Positions 33,242 through 44,762 are shown, counted from the stretch's first letter. The stretch: DNA of 64,000 bases from Agarophyton chilense (GCA_030374765.1 JARGXX010000121.1:496001-560000), one strand, 5' to 3'. Notes: generated by a model from the letters alone, not told the origin. Made by a program: numbers and translations.

Positions 33242-34760
33242 TCATGAACTTCCTTCATCTTTCTTCGCAATGGCGATCTTCTTCTCTTTTACGTTTTTGA
33301 GTTTCCGTTCAGGTTCAGGTTTTCCATCTTTGGAGTGGCCAGTCATCGCCATCTTGCGATTAATCATATCTCCATCAGTAGGACTCCCGGGAATCGCAGG
33401 ACGGTTATTTGTAACACCTTCTTCTGTAGTCTCCCCCTCCTTGGGCAGGTTCAAGGGAGTCGTCATTACCTGAGTAGATAGGTTCAGCCTAGTGACAATT
33501 GTCAGGGTTATCAGAGATCCTTTCGCTGAGGTAAAAGAACCTGTAATGTCATTTTCCGAACGGTTTCGTAGGTCAGACAAGCCGCGGGTTATGTGCGGGA
33601 GAATCTCTGGTCGAGAAAGAGAACTGTGAGTTGAGGATTGCCCATTACCGGGAAAGCTAGTAGGTTGTAGTACGACTTGCGTTGTTAACGGTAGGGCTCT
33701 GGTCACTCTATCAATAGAGAACCGTTCGTGCTGTTTGTCAACTTCCAATACCACTGTGCTATCATCGATTGAGATGACTCGGTAAGGTCCGTCAGCAATC
33801 GGTGAGAGCTTCTGTCGTTTATCTTTTTGAGGATTGTAGTACTTCTTACGTAAGGACACAAAATCGTTAACCGCTATCTGAGGTAAATGCTTGCGGATTC
33901 GATCATCGAAACTACCCTTATAAGCGTCTTGGGCCTTGTCAGTTGCTTTTTGGACGATCGGCACCATTGTTTTAAACCATTCCTTCCAAGATTCCCGATA
34001 TAACTTCGGTGAGGGGAACGCAGAGAGCATCTGTTGAGCCTGAATAGCCACTGGTGGTGGGGTGCGTGATAATACCAACTCAAACGGTGACAGTGAGGTA
34101 ACCCGATGCATCTTGGTGCTATACGCTTACGCTACCGCCTCGGTGTACGAATCCCATTGCTTGGAATGATCCGCGACATGGGATCGTAACGCGTTCCGCA
34201 ATGAACTGTTAAACTGTTCTACCTGACCATTCGTTTGGGGATGGTAGGTTGTAGTAAACAGATTTCTTATTTTTAGTATTCGACACACGTCTTGAAAGAA
34301 CTTTGACGTTGACTGTGAGCCATTATCTGAGCTCAGATGTACAAGTGGAACGTAGACGAAGATCCAGTGAGTTGCGAAGGCCTGTGCCACAGTATAAGCT
34401 GTAATCCGTTTAAGCGGTACTGTCCTGACGAGCTTTGTAACGCAGTCTGTCATCACTGACACCCATCAATTTCCTCGAGTAATCCTGATTGTTTCACCTA
34501 GAAGGTCGATAGCCACGAATTCCGAGGACCACCGTGCAGGAAATAGCTTCAACTTCTTCGAGTGTTTACGTAATTTCACGTCATTTTTCGCAAACTCTGT
34601 ACAAGAACGGCGTACTGCGAAACAGTCAAGATCCATAGCAGGCCAGTAAAAATCCCTTCTAAGGGTCAAGTACAATTCTCTTTGTCCAGGATAAGAACTC
34701 AATTTCGAGTAGTGTAAAGATGGAGTACCCTTTGCTGTAAGGAATGGGGAACAACAAGTT
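33242..34760 (-). pseudogene. Gypsy-2 integrase
   Basis: The zinc-binding N-terminus is at 34466-34760: a His-poor remnant, then CFAVRRSC in place of the usual C-x-x-C. The core at 34127-34462 has the first Asp lost or in the broken region (AIDLLG is just upstream), the second Asp in LSSDNGSQ, and the Glu replaced or shifted in HPQTNGQVEQFN (Glu present). The C-terminal domain at 33242-34111 carries a GPYRV module (IADGPYRVISID) and a long Ser/Thr/Lys tail. Frames change at about 34115 and 34464. Orientation and order follow standard Ty3/gypsy pol. The host sequence targeted cannot be inferred, and no chromodomain is evident. Confidence 0.8.
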
Positions 34761-35059
34761 GAGGGTTAAATTCGACATTTCGAGCCATATATCCCTTTTC
34801 ATCTGTCCCAAAGGGAGTTGTTGCTCCTCCATTGAGGCTAAAACGGATCTGTGTACAGAAAGGATCCATTTGTTGTTCTCGGATCATCTTTTCAGGAGTT
34901 ATTGGTACGAATGAACCCGTCAGAGGCTCGTAAGGTTCGGTATCTAGTGTATCGTCACAAACGTCATCCGATGTTGTTTCGGCGCTGCCATCAGCTTCTC
35001 CTACTTCAAAGCAAGGAATCTTGAGATCACCGATAGGTTTTGTCTCCGCAGAGGTTCCC

Positions 35060-36412
35060 AAGCGGGATTAGGCATCTGCTTGCATGTTCAGAGTACTTTT
35101 CTTATAAAGAAGATCGAAGTGAAACTCCGCCAATCGGAGGCGCCAACGCATGAGGCGTCCCGGTAGTTCGGTTATTTCCATAAACCAACTGAGAGCTGAA
35201 TAGTCGTTGCATACCTTGAAATGGTTACCCATAAAATAAGGTCGAGGCGTCGTTAGTGCCCAAACTATCGCGAGACAATCTTTCTCTGAGACAGAGTAAT
35301 GACATTCATAAACGTTCAGACTGCGGGGCCAGTATCTTATTGGATGTCGTTCACCTTCTGTAGAGGTCTGATATAATGCGAAACCAACTTGGTCTTTGCT
35401 TGCATCCGTCTCAACTTCAAACGGAAGTCCAGGGTTGGAAGCGCTAATATTAGCGGAGAAGTCACGGCTTCCCCAAGAGAATTGAAATTAGACGCCTATA
35501 CGTCTCCGAATGGTTCCAGTTCAACTTGTCTTCCCTTGTCTTCCTTTCCGAAGGAGCTCATTTCGAGGAGTCGCATTATCAGCGAAGTTCGGAACAAACC
35601 TGCGATACGCATTACAAGAGCCAAGAAGTGATCGGAGTTTCGCTTGATTCGTCGGATATTTTGCTTCTATCAAGGACTTGACTCGAACTTTATCGGTTGA
35701 TAGCCGTCCGGGTCGGATTATATGTCCAAGATATTGGACCGAATCGGTAAAGAAATTACACTTCCTCAGCTTCAATGCGATTCCTGCGTCGCGCAGTGTT
35801 TTCATAACATCGTCTACATGAGAGAGATGCTCGCCCATGTGGTCGGATAATACGATGATGTCGTCCAAATATACTAAAGTGGTTTCCACTCGAAGCGGGC
35901 TAATAAGATATCTATCGCACGTTGAAATGTTGCAGGGGAATTCGTTAAGCCAAATTGCATTCGGTTGAAACGATACAATCCTTGATGGCAGACAAAAGCC
36001 ATTTTATCACGATCCTCCTTTCGAACAGAAACTTGCCAATAACCCCAATTCGCATCAAGAGCAGGGAACACAGTCTCGTTTCCAAGCGAATCGATACATT
36101 CATCCATCCGAGTGATTTGGTATACATCTTTCACTGTAACTGCATTCAAGCGTCGAGAATCAATACAAAATCGCCACTATCCATCCGCTTTCAGAGCTAA
36201 GACAACAGGTGACACCCAAGGAGATTGGTTGGTTCTATAAAGCCTGCGCGTAACATCTTCTTAACCTGAGTCTGCTCTTCTTGCCGATCCTGCGGTCCAG
36301 CCCTGTAAGGGTGCTGAGCGATCGGCCGAGTATTTGGAAGCAGGTCAATACGGTGTTCCGTGATTCCTATTGTTCCAAGGAAACCATGCCACATAGGGGT
36401 GAATTCCTTCAA
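35060..36412 (-). pseudogene. Gypsy-2 reverse transcriptase and RNase H
   Basis: RT begins at 36412 with the substrate-entry segment (HRIDLLPNTRPIAQHPYR, KKMLRAGFIEPT). It continues at 36149 (ALDANWGYWQVSV, FVCHQGLYRFNRMQFGLTN) and 35889 with an intact YLDDIIVLSD catalytic box, LRKCNFF and YLGHII. RNase H follows in 35060-35330 with SVSEKDCLAIVWAL and a degenerate NDYSAL (normally TDHxAL). The terminal ADALSRL signature is read as ADA, stop, SRL: the Leu codon is TAA at 35070-35068. Frames shift near 36190, 35880 and 35520. Confidence 0.85.
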
Positions 36413-36774
36413 TATTTCTCTTAACTTCTCACGATGGGCGTCTGGGACAAACTTCAGATCTAAATTCTCCTACTCCTTCATAGCATCAGCATCATCTGAT
36501 CCAGGCAGAAAAGCCTTCTGTTCCAACCCTTTCGGTTGTGTCGGTCGTGTATCCGAATATTGGAACTCAGGCTCTACACATGTACTGTCAACATGATCAT
36601 TCTCCTCCACCTCCTTAGGTTCGAGGACTCCGAGAACATCGGTAACCGGTATCTTCGTCGGAACGATAGCGGTCAGGGGTGGGAATACTGAGCCCAGTGT
36701 TTGATTCTTCGTTAATCATTGATTGGTTTTACCGAAGTTGACCGCAAGAACCTTGAAAGGAGTGTCGGGTTCGA

Positions 36775-37340
36775 TTAGAACCAGACCATTTGCCAGAGCA
36801 AGTTGATGCTTAGTATACAAAGAGCCCAAAGGTTGCAAAATATGTAATCCATGTTGTCGGATGTCACTGTAACCCATATTTGTGATTCTGGGGTCATCAT
36901 AATCGTTTTGGCAACCTTGAGAGACGTTGAGCGGGGGTCTTTGTGAGGAGATTCCTGGGCAACCGGTAACGGAACTTTCTTTTGTTTTGCCCGCTTCAGC
37001 GGTTTCCTTACGATAGGAATCTTGGATCCGTCATCCATCACAACTGTTCTCGTTTTGCGACGAATTGCTTCACAAAGTCGATCACAAAAATCACAACCCA
37101 GTATCATGGGTGCATCTAAGGAGTCACCACAGACTATAACGTCTAACTGAACCAAATAGGTACCCCACCGTACTGCGAGGGATATTTTTCCAATCGTATG
37201 GAGCGAATTATTATTCGCATCGGCGATATCTATGCCTGGACCATAGAAAATATTATTCCGAAGATTGGACTGTATGAAATCAGAATTGATCACGTTTGGC
37301 GCGGCTCATGTATCCAAAACAGATAACTGTCTAACCATGA
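36775..37340 (-). pseudogene. Gypsy-2 aspartic protease
   Basis: The catalytic triad reads Leu-Asp-Thr, then a TGA at 37308-37306, then Ala-Ala-Pro-Asn-Val-Ile, so the invariant Gly of D-T-G has become a stop (GGA to TGA). The fold continues with IDIADANNN, ISLAVRWG and DAPMILGCDFCD (the ILGxDF motif). A Lys/Arg-rich linker leads towards RT. Confidence 0.8.
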
Positions 37341-38303
37341 ACTGTTTTGATAGGCCAAGGTCTGAATACAACTTGTAGTTACGCTTGGCCATCACGAGGA
37401 CTCTATCCGGAGTACGGGGATTCATAAACCGTATCCACGGACGACGTAGAACAGCTAGGTGTTCCAAGTCAACGTAGGTTTGAGCCTTATTCTTTGTCAG
37501 GATTGTGACTGGGGAGTGAAACGGTGACATCTCGGGCGACTTCAACCTCAACTTTGAAGACGCCCCGCCATCAAGGGAGAGTCCCATGTCTAGTGTTTCG
37601 GGTTCGAAGCTTCCGCAACAAGCGGTCGACCTGCATCCGGCGGAACTGATGGATTCCAATTGTTCGGTACTGTAGTATCCGCTCTAATGGAGAGAGCAGA
37701 CACCTGTGACAGCGTTCGGACTGCCGATGGGTCGCCTGCGGCGAAGGAAAAGGGGTGGTAGAGCTACAACACCAGCGAGCTGGAAGTGGGGTGTAAGGCC
37801 ACTACTCGCCAGCGAGGGTGAACAGTGCAACTGTAAAACGTTGATGGAACGTAGTTACGAGACGGCTCGTGAAGTGGTTGGGGGCTGACTATCTATTATA
37901 GCTCGTCTGGATCTACGGTTAAGGAATCCTAAGCGAGGAACAGAATAGTCATGATGCCCATGTTGTCTCCTTTAGTTGGAGTCGGAACTCACCTATGGTA
38001 CACTATATACTGTGTACCAGGGTGAGTACCCAAATAATACGTAAAAAATACCCAGTGGCCAGCCACTTAGCCAAACCACTGCATGGGTACGGTCCCTAAT
38101 GGACGTCTAGCTACAAAGGGTAGTAAAACCAGCCACGTGGATTGCCACTACATGCGCCGTTGCAAGCCACTCCACTCGTGATACCACGTGTTCCAACAAT
38201 GTACCCTGCCTCCTGGCATCCTACGTGTTGTGCCGTTGCATGTCACCGTGCTAATGATATCACCCACTTATGAGTTCCAACCGCGACTTCGCGAAAAATC
38301 AGC

Positions 38304-40348
38304 CTATCGTATTCCCCGACATAGTAGAATACTACAGGTAGGATGTTCTTGGTCTGCTGACCAGCGTTCGACATTTTGAATACCGGAAGCGATATGACCA
38401 TTTTCGACGAACCAAAAAATGGATTCAGCCCGAGAATACGCCCAGTTCGGAACCCCAGCTTGATCGGCAGGCGATAGAGACTGGTACTGAGAGACAACAG
38501 ATGGTATCACCCTCAAGTTCAACGTGCAACGTGTCGCGATATGACCGAGTCTGTAACAGAGATGATAAATCGGTGAACTTAACGCATTGAACGGTGGGCG
38601 AACATTCACGTCCGTCCGTGGGTGTGGTTGTGTGTCCCTCCATCCCGGGCGTGTTGTACGCATTGCGTTTATTGCATGAGCGAGTTGAGCTGCGGTCACT
38701 CTTGTGCCCCCATAAAAGACTGGCTTGCCTTCAGAGGTTTCAACAGAAATAGATGGCAATTCCGTAGTGGACATCGAATAATTATCATTCCCAATGAATT
38801 GGACGTTATTGTGGTCCGTTCCAACAAATCCCCTGTTAAAGAGTAAAAGAGACGGTGAAGACACTTCGGCGTGAAGTACCATGGACGGACGAAGTCCAGT
38901 TGGTTGTCGGGCACGGAGTGGATCTTCCTCAGCTTGGGCGTACTGTTCCAGTTTCAAGTAGGAAATATTCCGTTTTCTTCACGGCGTTGCGCCACAAGCG
39001 CTTTTTTGGCAGGATCAAGTCCATCAACAAACATTGTACACCACTCGGACGCGGAATACACGTTACCACATCGGTGAAACGCCTTATTCAATCTAGTTGA
39101 ATAGACCGTTTCAGTTTCACCAGGCTTCTGTTTCGTATCTCCGAGAGCGAGGATTGCATCCTGAATCGCATTACCAGTTGCGTTTGACCTCAAAACGTAT
39201 TGAACGGCTTCGGGCCAACATGCAACTCCTCCTTCCGAGGCTCTCGAGGATCCTCGAACTGAATTGTACTGAGATTCAGACATTCCATTAAGAAAGTACT
39301 GTAGGGAAATGCAAGCTTGCGCCTCGTTCATGTGGAGGATGTCAGATGCTTGAACGAATCTTTCAAGAAAGTCAAGTATAAGAATAGAATCTGTACCATT
39401 GAATTCCTGCGAACGCAGTGTAAGACCCATTCTTTTGATACAGTCCTTGACTTTTTCAGTGCCCTGGGGTGCGCGACTCGACGAGGAATCGTCCAGCCGA
39501 TAGTGACTGTACAAAAGCAGCTTGCGGTATAATGGATTCGTCGACTTTAGCTCTTTCAGTCCAAGGTGAAGGCGACCCTTCTCGCGGGAGCGAATAACTC
39601 CTTGAGTAGTGCGAGTAGACTTCGAACATGTCAATCGAGAATTTCGGTGGTGGTTACTTTCTTCTGAATAGTCAGAGGATGATTCCGAACAATGGTGGTT
39701 GGAATCTGAATAAGATGAACCCGAACTGTAATGTATATCTTTTTTGGAATGAAGACGCCTTCGCTTCTTCTCGAATCCAATCGAATTAACTGACATGGGA
39801 ATTTCATTCGCCTTGGCGGCAACTTCTTGATCTAATCAGATTTTAGCTTCAATTGTGTCCAAACGGCTTTGAAGTCTGGAGTGTGTGTTGGCGCAGACTT
39901 CTTCAACGTGGTCTGCGTATTTCTTTTTAAAAGTTCCTGGAACATCCAGGCATTCCAAAATGGAGTTAACATCTCTTCGATGGACTCAAATTTCTCCTGA
40001 AACATCCCGAACATGGCCGTCATTCACAATACGACGAAGTTTGGTAACCTCTTGTAACAGAGAAATAGGATCGATATGTGCAATGTACAAACGCGAGTCC
40101 AAGTTTTGGTACTCAGTCGACTCAATGATTCGGTTTACCGCCGACAGTGTTTCAACCGATGGTTGTGGTACCGCCGGGGCGACCAGTTCAGGTTCAGGAG
40201 CGGCTGAAAGAGCTCCATGGGCTTCAATATCAGTGTGATCAGCAATTAATTCCTTCTGGGCGGACATCCACGAGAGTGGATCAGAACGTGCTGTAACCGT
40301 TTTCACTCGTGCCGAGCCCTTCCTCGACGTGGAGGCAGGCCGTGACAT
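38304..40348 (-). pseudogene. Gypsy-2 Gag
   Basis: The start is MSRPASTSRKGS at 40348, comparable to MPRKPPSMEPP of Gypsy-1 Gag. After stops and frame changes the capsid reads KVKDCIKRMGLTLR, LILDFLERFVQASDILHMNE, ISLQYFLNGMSE (38954-39796) and QKPGETETVYSTRLNKAF. The nucleocapsid knuckle is YHLCYRLGHIATRC near 38530, in which the first Cys of CCHC is Tyr. The region 37306-38303 joins Gag to protease and is degraded. Confidence 0.8.
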
Positions 40349-40489
40349 AGTGTAAACAGTGAAACGAACAATTCGGAATACCAATTAAACCAAATCGAAA
40401 GCCTCGTAAAGCGATAGCAAAATAGCAATGAATATCCGTAGCCAACAGGGTCCGATCTTCAAACCTTCAATTCCTGTCAGATTCTTCCC

Positions 40490-40507
40490 TTCTAAGTCGA
40501 GAGACCA
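40490..40507 (-). promoter_or_regulatory. Primer-binding site of Gypsy-2
   Basis: On the minus strand this is TGGTCTCTCGACTTAGAA, two bases inside the 5' LTR. It is conserved with Gypsy-1 (1127-1144). The tRNA is not identified. Confidence 0.6.
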
Positions 40508-40509
40508 GT

Positions 40510-41325
40510 TGTAGAGAAATCCCAAGTCGGGAAATACCTCTCGGGTGTTCGAGTTTCGCTCTCGCGAGGAGGGGTAACTAATCGAACGAGCATCCGTGCC
40601 ACCGACGTGTGGGTGTAAGACCATGGCTGTTCAGGAAACACCGACGAAGGTTATTCACCCAAGAAAAGGGGAAGAATCAAAAAGGGATCCAAGGGCAAAG
40701 ATACTCCGTGGCCAACGGTAAAGTGTAGGGCGAAAATGTAGGCCGAAATAGGAGGCACGACCAAGCGTACAGACATATGAAAGGGGTATCCATACTGGAT
40801 AAGCGACATACAGACGGGTAAAAACAACCCTATACAGGAGCGGTGAACTAACCTAAAAACAGGAAAACCAACAAAAGAAAGAAACACACCAAAAACAATG
40901 GTACAGTGACACCCGAGCTTCCCAAGGGGATAGATTAGCCAAACCGGCGGCGGTTCATCCCGTTAAGAGATGGAGACTCGCGTAGGCGACATTATCTAGA
41001 GCCATGCACTCAGTTGCCATTTACTTGGTGGTAGCGATGGCAGTGAATCCATCGCTTAAGTCTATTCTATACAGTCAACTACACTTGTAGACTATAGTAG
41101 TGCAAACCAATCCTAGTCCTTGCACGTATCATGTGTGTAACTCCAGCCCTGCACGTCCATCTTTCCACTACGGTGCTATTGTCGAGACTTAAGTAACATA
41201 CCTTCTAAGGTGTCTAAAATACTAAATACTATTATTACGCATAAAATCATTGACGTGGTCCTTGATGTATCGGATGCCATATAAATGGTGCCCCGACCGG
41301 TTATATGCGCACGCGTTGCTCTACA
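40510..41325 (-). repeat. 5' LTR of Gypsy-2
   Basis: This 816-bp LTR has TGTAGAG/CTCTACA ends. It includes a ~240-bp stretch (roughly 40810-41060) absent from the 3' LTR, which is either an insertion here or a deletion there. TCTTC follows at 41326. Confidence 0.8.
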
Positions 41326-41790
41326 TCTTCATGTCGGAGCATCCTGTCAATCTCTCGGGGAGACTCGCCGTTGTAGAGATTGGGCCCGTGCGGACTCGGC
41401 TGTTGGCATACAGTCAGCAGTTCTAGCTCGCACTGGTTTTGATTGTCCTACAAGAGCATCTGCAGAAGCTGCTAGCCTGATTCCTAACTACGGCTTGTCG
41501 GAAAGTACATGACGCAATCGTACCAATCCGTTACGAAGTTAGCTTGCCTTCTGTGATGAGGATGACCGGTGTCCGCTGCCAGCAACAGAGGGAGACTTCG
41601 TGGCCTACGTAAGATATCTGTCGTTGAAGGGTGTCATATCCTCCGTTTCTCTACGGCAGTATATCAAAAAAATCAGGAAATACCACGAACTTCATTATCT
41701 TCCCTCCCCTACCAAAACATCAATGGTGTGCGCGCTGACCACAGCCTATAGTAAACAACGGCAGTCGGAGAGCCCAATTAACCGTTTTGA
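41326..41790 (+). pseudogene. YR retroelement: tyrosine recombinase, N-terminal half
   Basis: After the TCTTC target duplication the plus strand reads VEIGPVRTRLLAYSQQF and then, past stops, one clean stretch 41549-41775: CDEDDRCPLPATEGDFVAYV, RYLSLKGVISSVSLRQYIKK, IRKYHELHYLPSP. This is the SAM-like, DNA-binding N-domain seen in DIRS/Ngaro and related eukaryotic tyrosine recombinases (LPAT, Y-L, S-x-x-x-Y-I-x-x-I-x-x-x-H). The catalytic half resumes at 46974. Confidence 0.7.
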
Positions 41791-41797
41791 ACCTAAA

Positions 41798-41827
41798 AGC
41801 TTATGTCTACAATAGTAGACATAAGCT
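41798..41827. repeat. Perfect 13-bp hairpin
   Basis: Arms AGCTTATGTCTAC and its complement flank a 4-base loop. It marks the point where recombinase coding sequence stops. Its arm GTAGACATAAG recurs in the next hairpin and at about 46249. Confidence 0.85.
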
Positions 41828-41895
41828 GGGTATATGATTGGGCAGAGGTTCCTCAACATCGGCAGCAGTTGGTTGTCAGAGTTCCAATTGTTAAT

Positions 41896-41929
41896 TTCAC
41901 TTAAGTCTATTATCGTAGACATAAGTGAA
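41896..41929. repeat. 14-bp hairpin related to the previous one
   Basis: The arms are TTCACTTAAGTCTA and TAGACATAAGTGAA, with one mismatch and a 6-base loop. The core TAGACATAAG is shared with 41798-41827. Confidence 0.85.
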
Positions 41930-42015
41930 GCAATGACATTCGCTGTTCCTAAAATAAATGTTGATTAGATCCAATAGGTAAACCAGTAGTGGAAAGTTCT
42001 TGGTAGGAAAGGTAG

Positions 42016-44274
42016 GTGTCATGGGCTGCCCCACGTAGATTGCCCACAAAACCGAAGCATGCGCTCAAGTCATTTCTCCTCCCACCTGCTCAGCATATTG
42101 ACATTATGATGCTTCCAGCAACCTCTCCCACTATTCCCGCTTTGCGAACAGCACCATTACCGCCAAAGAGGGTGGCCACTTCCGAATCATTTGAGAAAAA
42201 CCACTTAACTCAGTTCGTCACCCTTTTCAATGACAAACCAAACTCCATCAGCCCAAATCACAATTTCAAGCAGAGATGACGAATTTCAACGTCAATTACA
42301 TGCTCATGAATGTAAATTTGAGATTGCAGGCCCACCTGTTGATGAGTACCTTGATGATGAGCAACTTGATGATGAATAATGTGTGAAGTGTCTGCATTAG
42401 CAGCCAATGAAGAACAAAATGTCCATCACACTGTGCAATATTGTGCAAAACGGCCCCAGCAAAGTAGACTCTTTCTAGGAAAGCCGCAGCTTATAAAGCG
42501 TGCTTACGCAAAAAAAGAGCTAGGCTTGTTCAATCTGCTTCTGAACAGCTCCTACCTTGAATGCGTCAGATGTTGGACGAGTAAAGAACTACTACGACGG
42601 GGGAAATTTTCAAAAGAATTGCGAATGGATGATCTACAAGCATACTTTGGTCTCGAGTTAGCCACTTCGCTCCACCGCCTAAATCACCTTTGTGATTATT
42701 GGTGTACATCAGAGCTACTAGGAAAGGACTTCTTCAAGAAGACCATGTCGAGAGATATTTTTCTGAACTTTCGTGCAGCGTTACGAACGTATGCTAAGTA
42801 TGATCCGAACGTTGCGGTTTTGGATCCATTGTGGCCCAGTCGTCAGATTTTGGAACATTTTAGGAGGAATGCAGGTTCCTTGGCTTTTCCTGTAAGTGCA
42901 AGCTGCTTAGATGAAAACAATGCCAGATACAAGGGCCGAACATCCTCGAGGACTTACATGAAGGGCAAACCAGTAAAGTTTGGGATAAGGTTTTATGCAG
43001 TGGTAGGCTGGTCCCATGCGTACCTGTATAGTTTTCAGGACAACGGCTCTGGGAACAAAATTGGACAGACGCCAGTTCAACGATACACAAATGTGTTTCG
43101 AAACTTACGTGGCGCAGTAGAACGAAAAGTTGATGGAACACTTACTAAAAAGTCAACGGCTTCTGCTTCATGGTGCGCGACATTGGCGCATCAAATACAA
43201 TTACACTCTCCCTGCGAATAAAGGATGCTTGATGGTTATGGACAAAAGCTTTTTACACGGCATGTTCTTTCCCGTCAACTACATGTGCTGAGCGACGGAG
43301 AATGTAAAGTTGATCGAACAGTTCGGTCGACGGTGTAAATCGTCTGCGTTGAAAGAGAAAATCGAGAGTCTCAAGCACTCTGAAAGAGGTAATTGGCGTC
43401 TAGGGCAGGTGTATGACAAAGGCAACGGAACGGCATCATCTGACACTGTGGCACAGAAGGCGGGATTCATTGTGTTCAAGGACCGCTCAGTTGTGTCCTT
43501 TTCTTCAAATGACTTAGCAGATACCCCAAATAAGCGCATACAAAACGGTGACGAGCACGCCATATTGTGCGTCCATGGACTTGCCCCGTTGCAACCCTTG
43601 ACAGGCGTAGAGTCAGTGCAGAAGTTCACGATGCAATTACCTTCCATAATAGTTGCTTATACCTTGTTCATGAACGGAATGGACCGATTTGACCAGTTTA
43701 TGTCAACAACGGCCGCGGTTAGGAAAGAGCAGCGAGTACCGATGAGTATCCTCACTTTTGTTTTGGACGCAAGTATTCTAAATGACCATGCTCTTCTTAA
43801 GTCTATAAGCTCTCCAGGACAGGCTATAATACATAAAGGGACAATGAAGAATCGGGTTAAAATGCAACTGGTTAGTGAACATATTGGTTACAAGCAGCGA
43901 AGGGCCACACTAACTCCTATCCAACCAGTGGGCTCTGCAACCGTCAAAGTGATGCAGACCGAACAACCAACCCGATGCACATATTGCTCGAAACAGAACA
44001 CAAGAAGAGCGTTCAATGCGTTTTCTGCCGGGTTTTTTCGACAACAGGAGGCCGCGGAGGCTACAACACCTCTTCATGTAGTAAATGCAAACTTGGGTGT
44101 CTTGTCAACTTTTTTCGCGTCTACCACTATAAGGATCTCTTCCATAGAACACGCCCTGATTTACACAATGCAGTTGTGTCCGCAGAGCTAGCTTTAGCGC
44201 CAAATTTTCGTTGCAAACGGTCTAACCGCGTTGCAGCCAATATTGCAACCGCCAAAGTATTGCACAAGAAGTAA
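42016..44274 (+). pseudogene. piggyBac-like transposase
   Basis: The N-terminal acidic part (near 42245-42377, VDEYLDDEQLDDE) is followed by an open 280-codon frame from 42379 with the PGBD core: LLNSSYLE..., SCLDENNARYKGRTSSR, YMKGKPVKFGIRFYAVVGW. A frameshift near 43145 and a TGA at 43289-43291 separate it from a second frame (43310-44191) with VAYTLFMNGMDRFDQFM. The three catalytic Asp positions appear to remain: LDE, MDKSF near 43239 and GMDRF. The C-terminal Cys-rich zinc module is split by another frameshift: CTYCSKQ in one frame, then CVFC and CSKCKLGC in the next (43975-44274). The element cuts and pastes at TTAA; no TIRs were identified. Confidence 0.82.
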
Positions 44275-44276
44275 AC

Positions 44277-44762
44277 TTATTGCTGCTTATATCCCATGGA
44301 CGAGCCAACCATGTCTGGGCAGATCCAGTGGATTGCTACTAGCGAGCAATTCGGAAGCTGAATCCTGCTCCCCTTGCCGAGAAATCCATTACATTCGTAA
44401 GTATAGGATTTATAAGCACGTTTTCTCCCATCATTGTTACTCGCAAGATATATTCCAGTCTCAGAGAACTCAGTAGTCACTATGGCCAGCACAGAGGGCC
44501 CGAATTGCATCCAATAACAGGGTGTTCCGCCACATTGTACGCACGCGACATCTTCATTGAACTGTGTTATGATTGGTACCTCAATTCTGATTACAGACAA
44601 CTCAGCTTCGTGCACGGCAACTGCACCTGCACCGACTGCCTTTCCACGATCAGAAACTTTTGGGCTCAGTAACAAATCACAAGATGCCATCTGAATGGCA
44701 TTGGAAGCGCCTTTTGTGAAGTTTTCATGAGAGTGGCTTTCGACTTGTGTGTTTCTGACCAT
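44277..44762 (-). CDS. Short ORF with a P2X7-C-like ending
   Basis: The 161-codon ATG frame is intact. Its last 45 residues (AYKSYTYECNGFLGKGSR, LPNCSLVAIHWICPDMVG, SMGYK) resemble the end of the P2X7 C-terminal/ballast-like domain found in many eukaryotic and transposon-related proteins (A-Y-R-x-F...G-x-L-G-x-G-x-R...P-x-C-V-V-x-x-I-R). The zinc-binding middle part of that domain is not visible; only CVQCGGTPC remains. It lies tail to tail with the piggyBac relic, two bases away. It may be a truncated domain carried by an element, or a small host gene. Confidence 0.45.
   Translation of the reverse strand: MVRNTQVESHSHENFTKGASNAIQMASCDLLLSPKVSDRGKAVGAGAVAVHEAELSVIRIEVPIITQFNEDVACVQCGGTPCYWMQFGPSVLAIVTTEFSETGIYLASNNDGRKRAYKSYTYECNGFLGKGSRIQLPNCSLVAIHWICPDMVGSSMGYKQQ

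Larger units (their letters stand above)
21146..33610 (+). repeat. Tandem duplication, unit B (12,465 bp)
   Basis: This is the second copy of unit A. Its right end (33610/33611) lies within Gypsy-2 pol and passes into the undisturbed remainder of that element, so unit B is contiguous with the original right flank, and unit A with the original left flank (fossil copia LTR from 8626). Confidence 0.95.
29743..41325 (-). mobile_element. Gypsy-2: complete but decayed 11.6-kb Ty3/gypsy element
   Basis: The termini are TGTAGAG (29743) and CTCTACA (41325). TCTTC lies on both outer sides (29738-29742 and 41326-41330), a 5-bp target duplication. On the minus strand the order is 5' LTR, PBS, gag, protease, RT, RNase H, integrase, a 2.9-kb extra region with an antisense frame, a polypurine tract and the 3' LTR. 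Many stops and frameshifts and the diverged LTRs show it is old. Removing it joins the YR element in frame (PVF then MSEHP). Confidence 0.85.
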
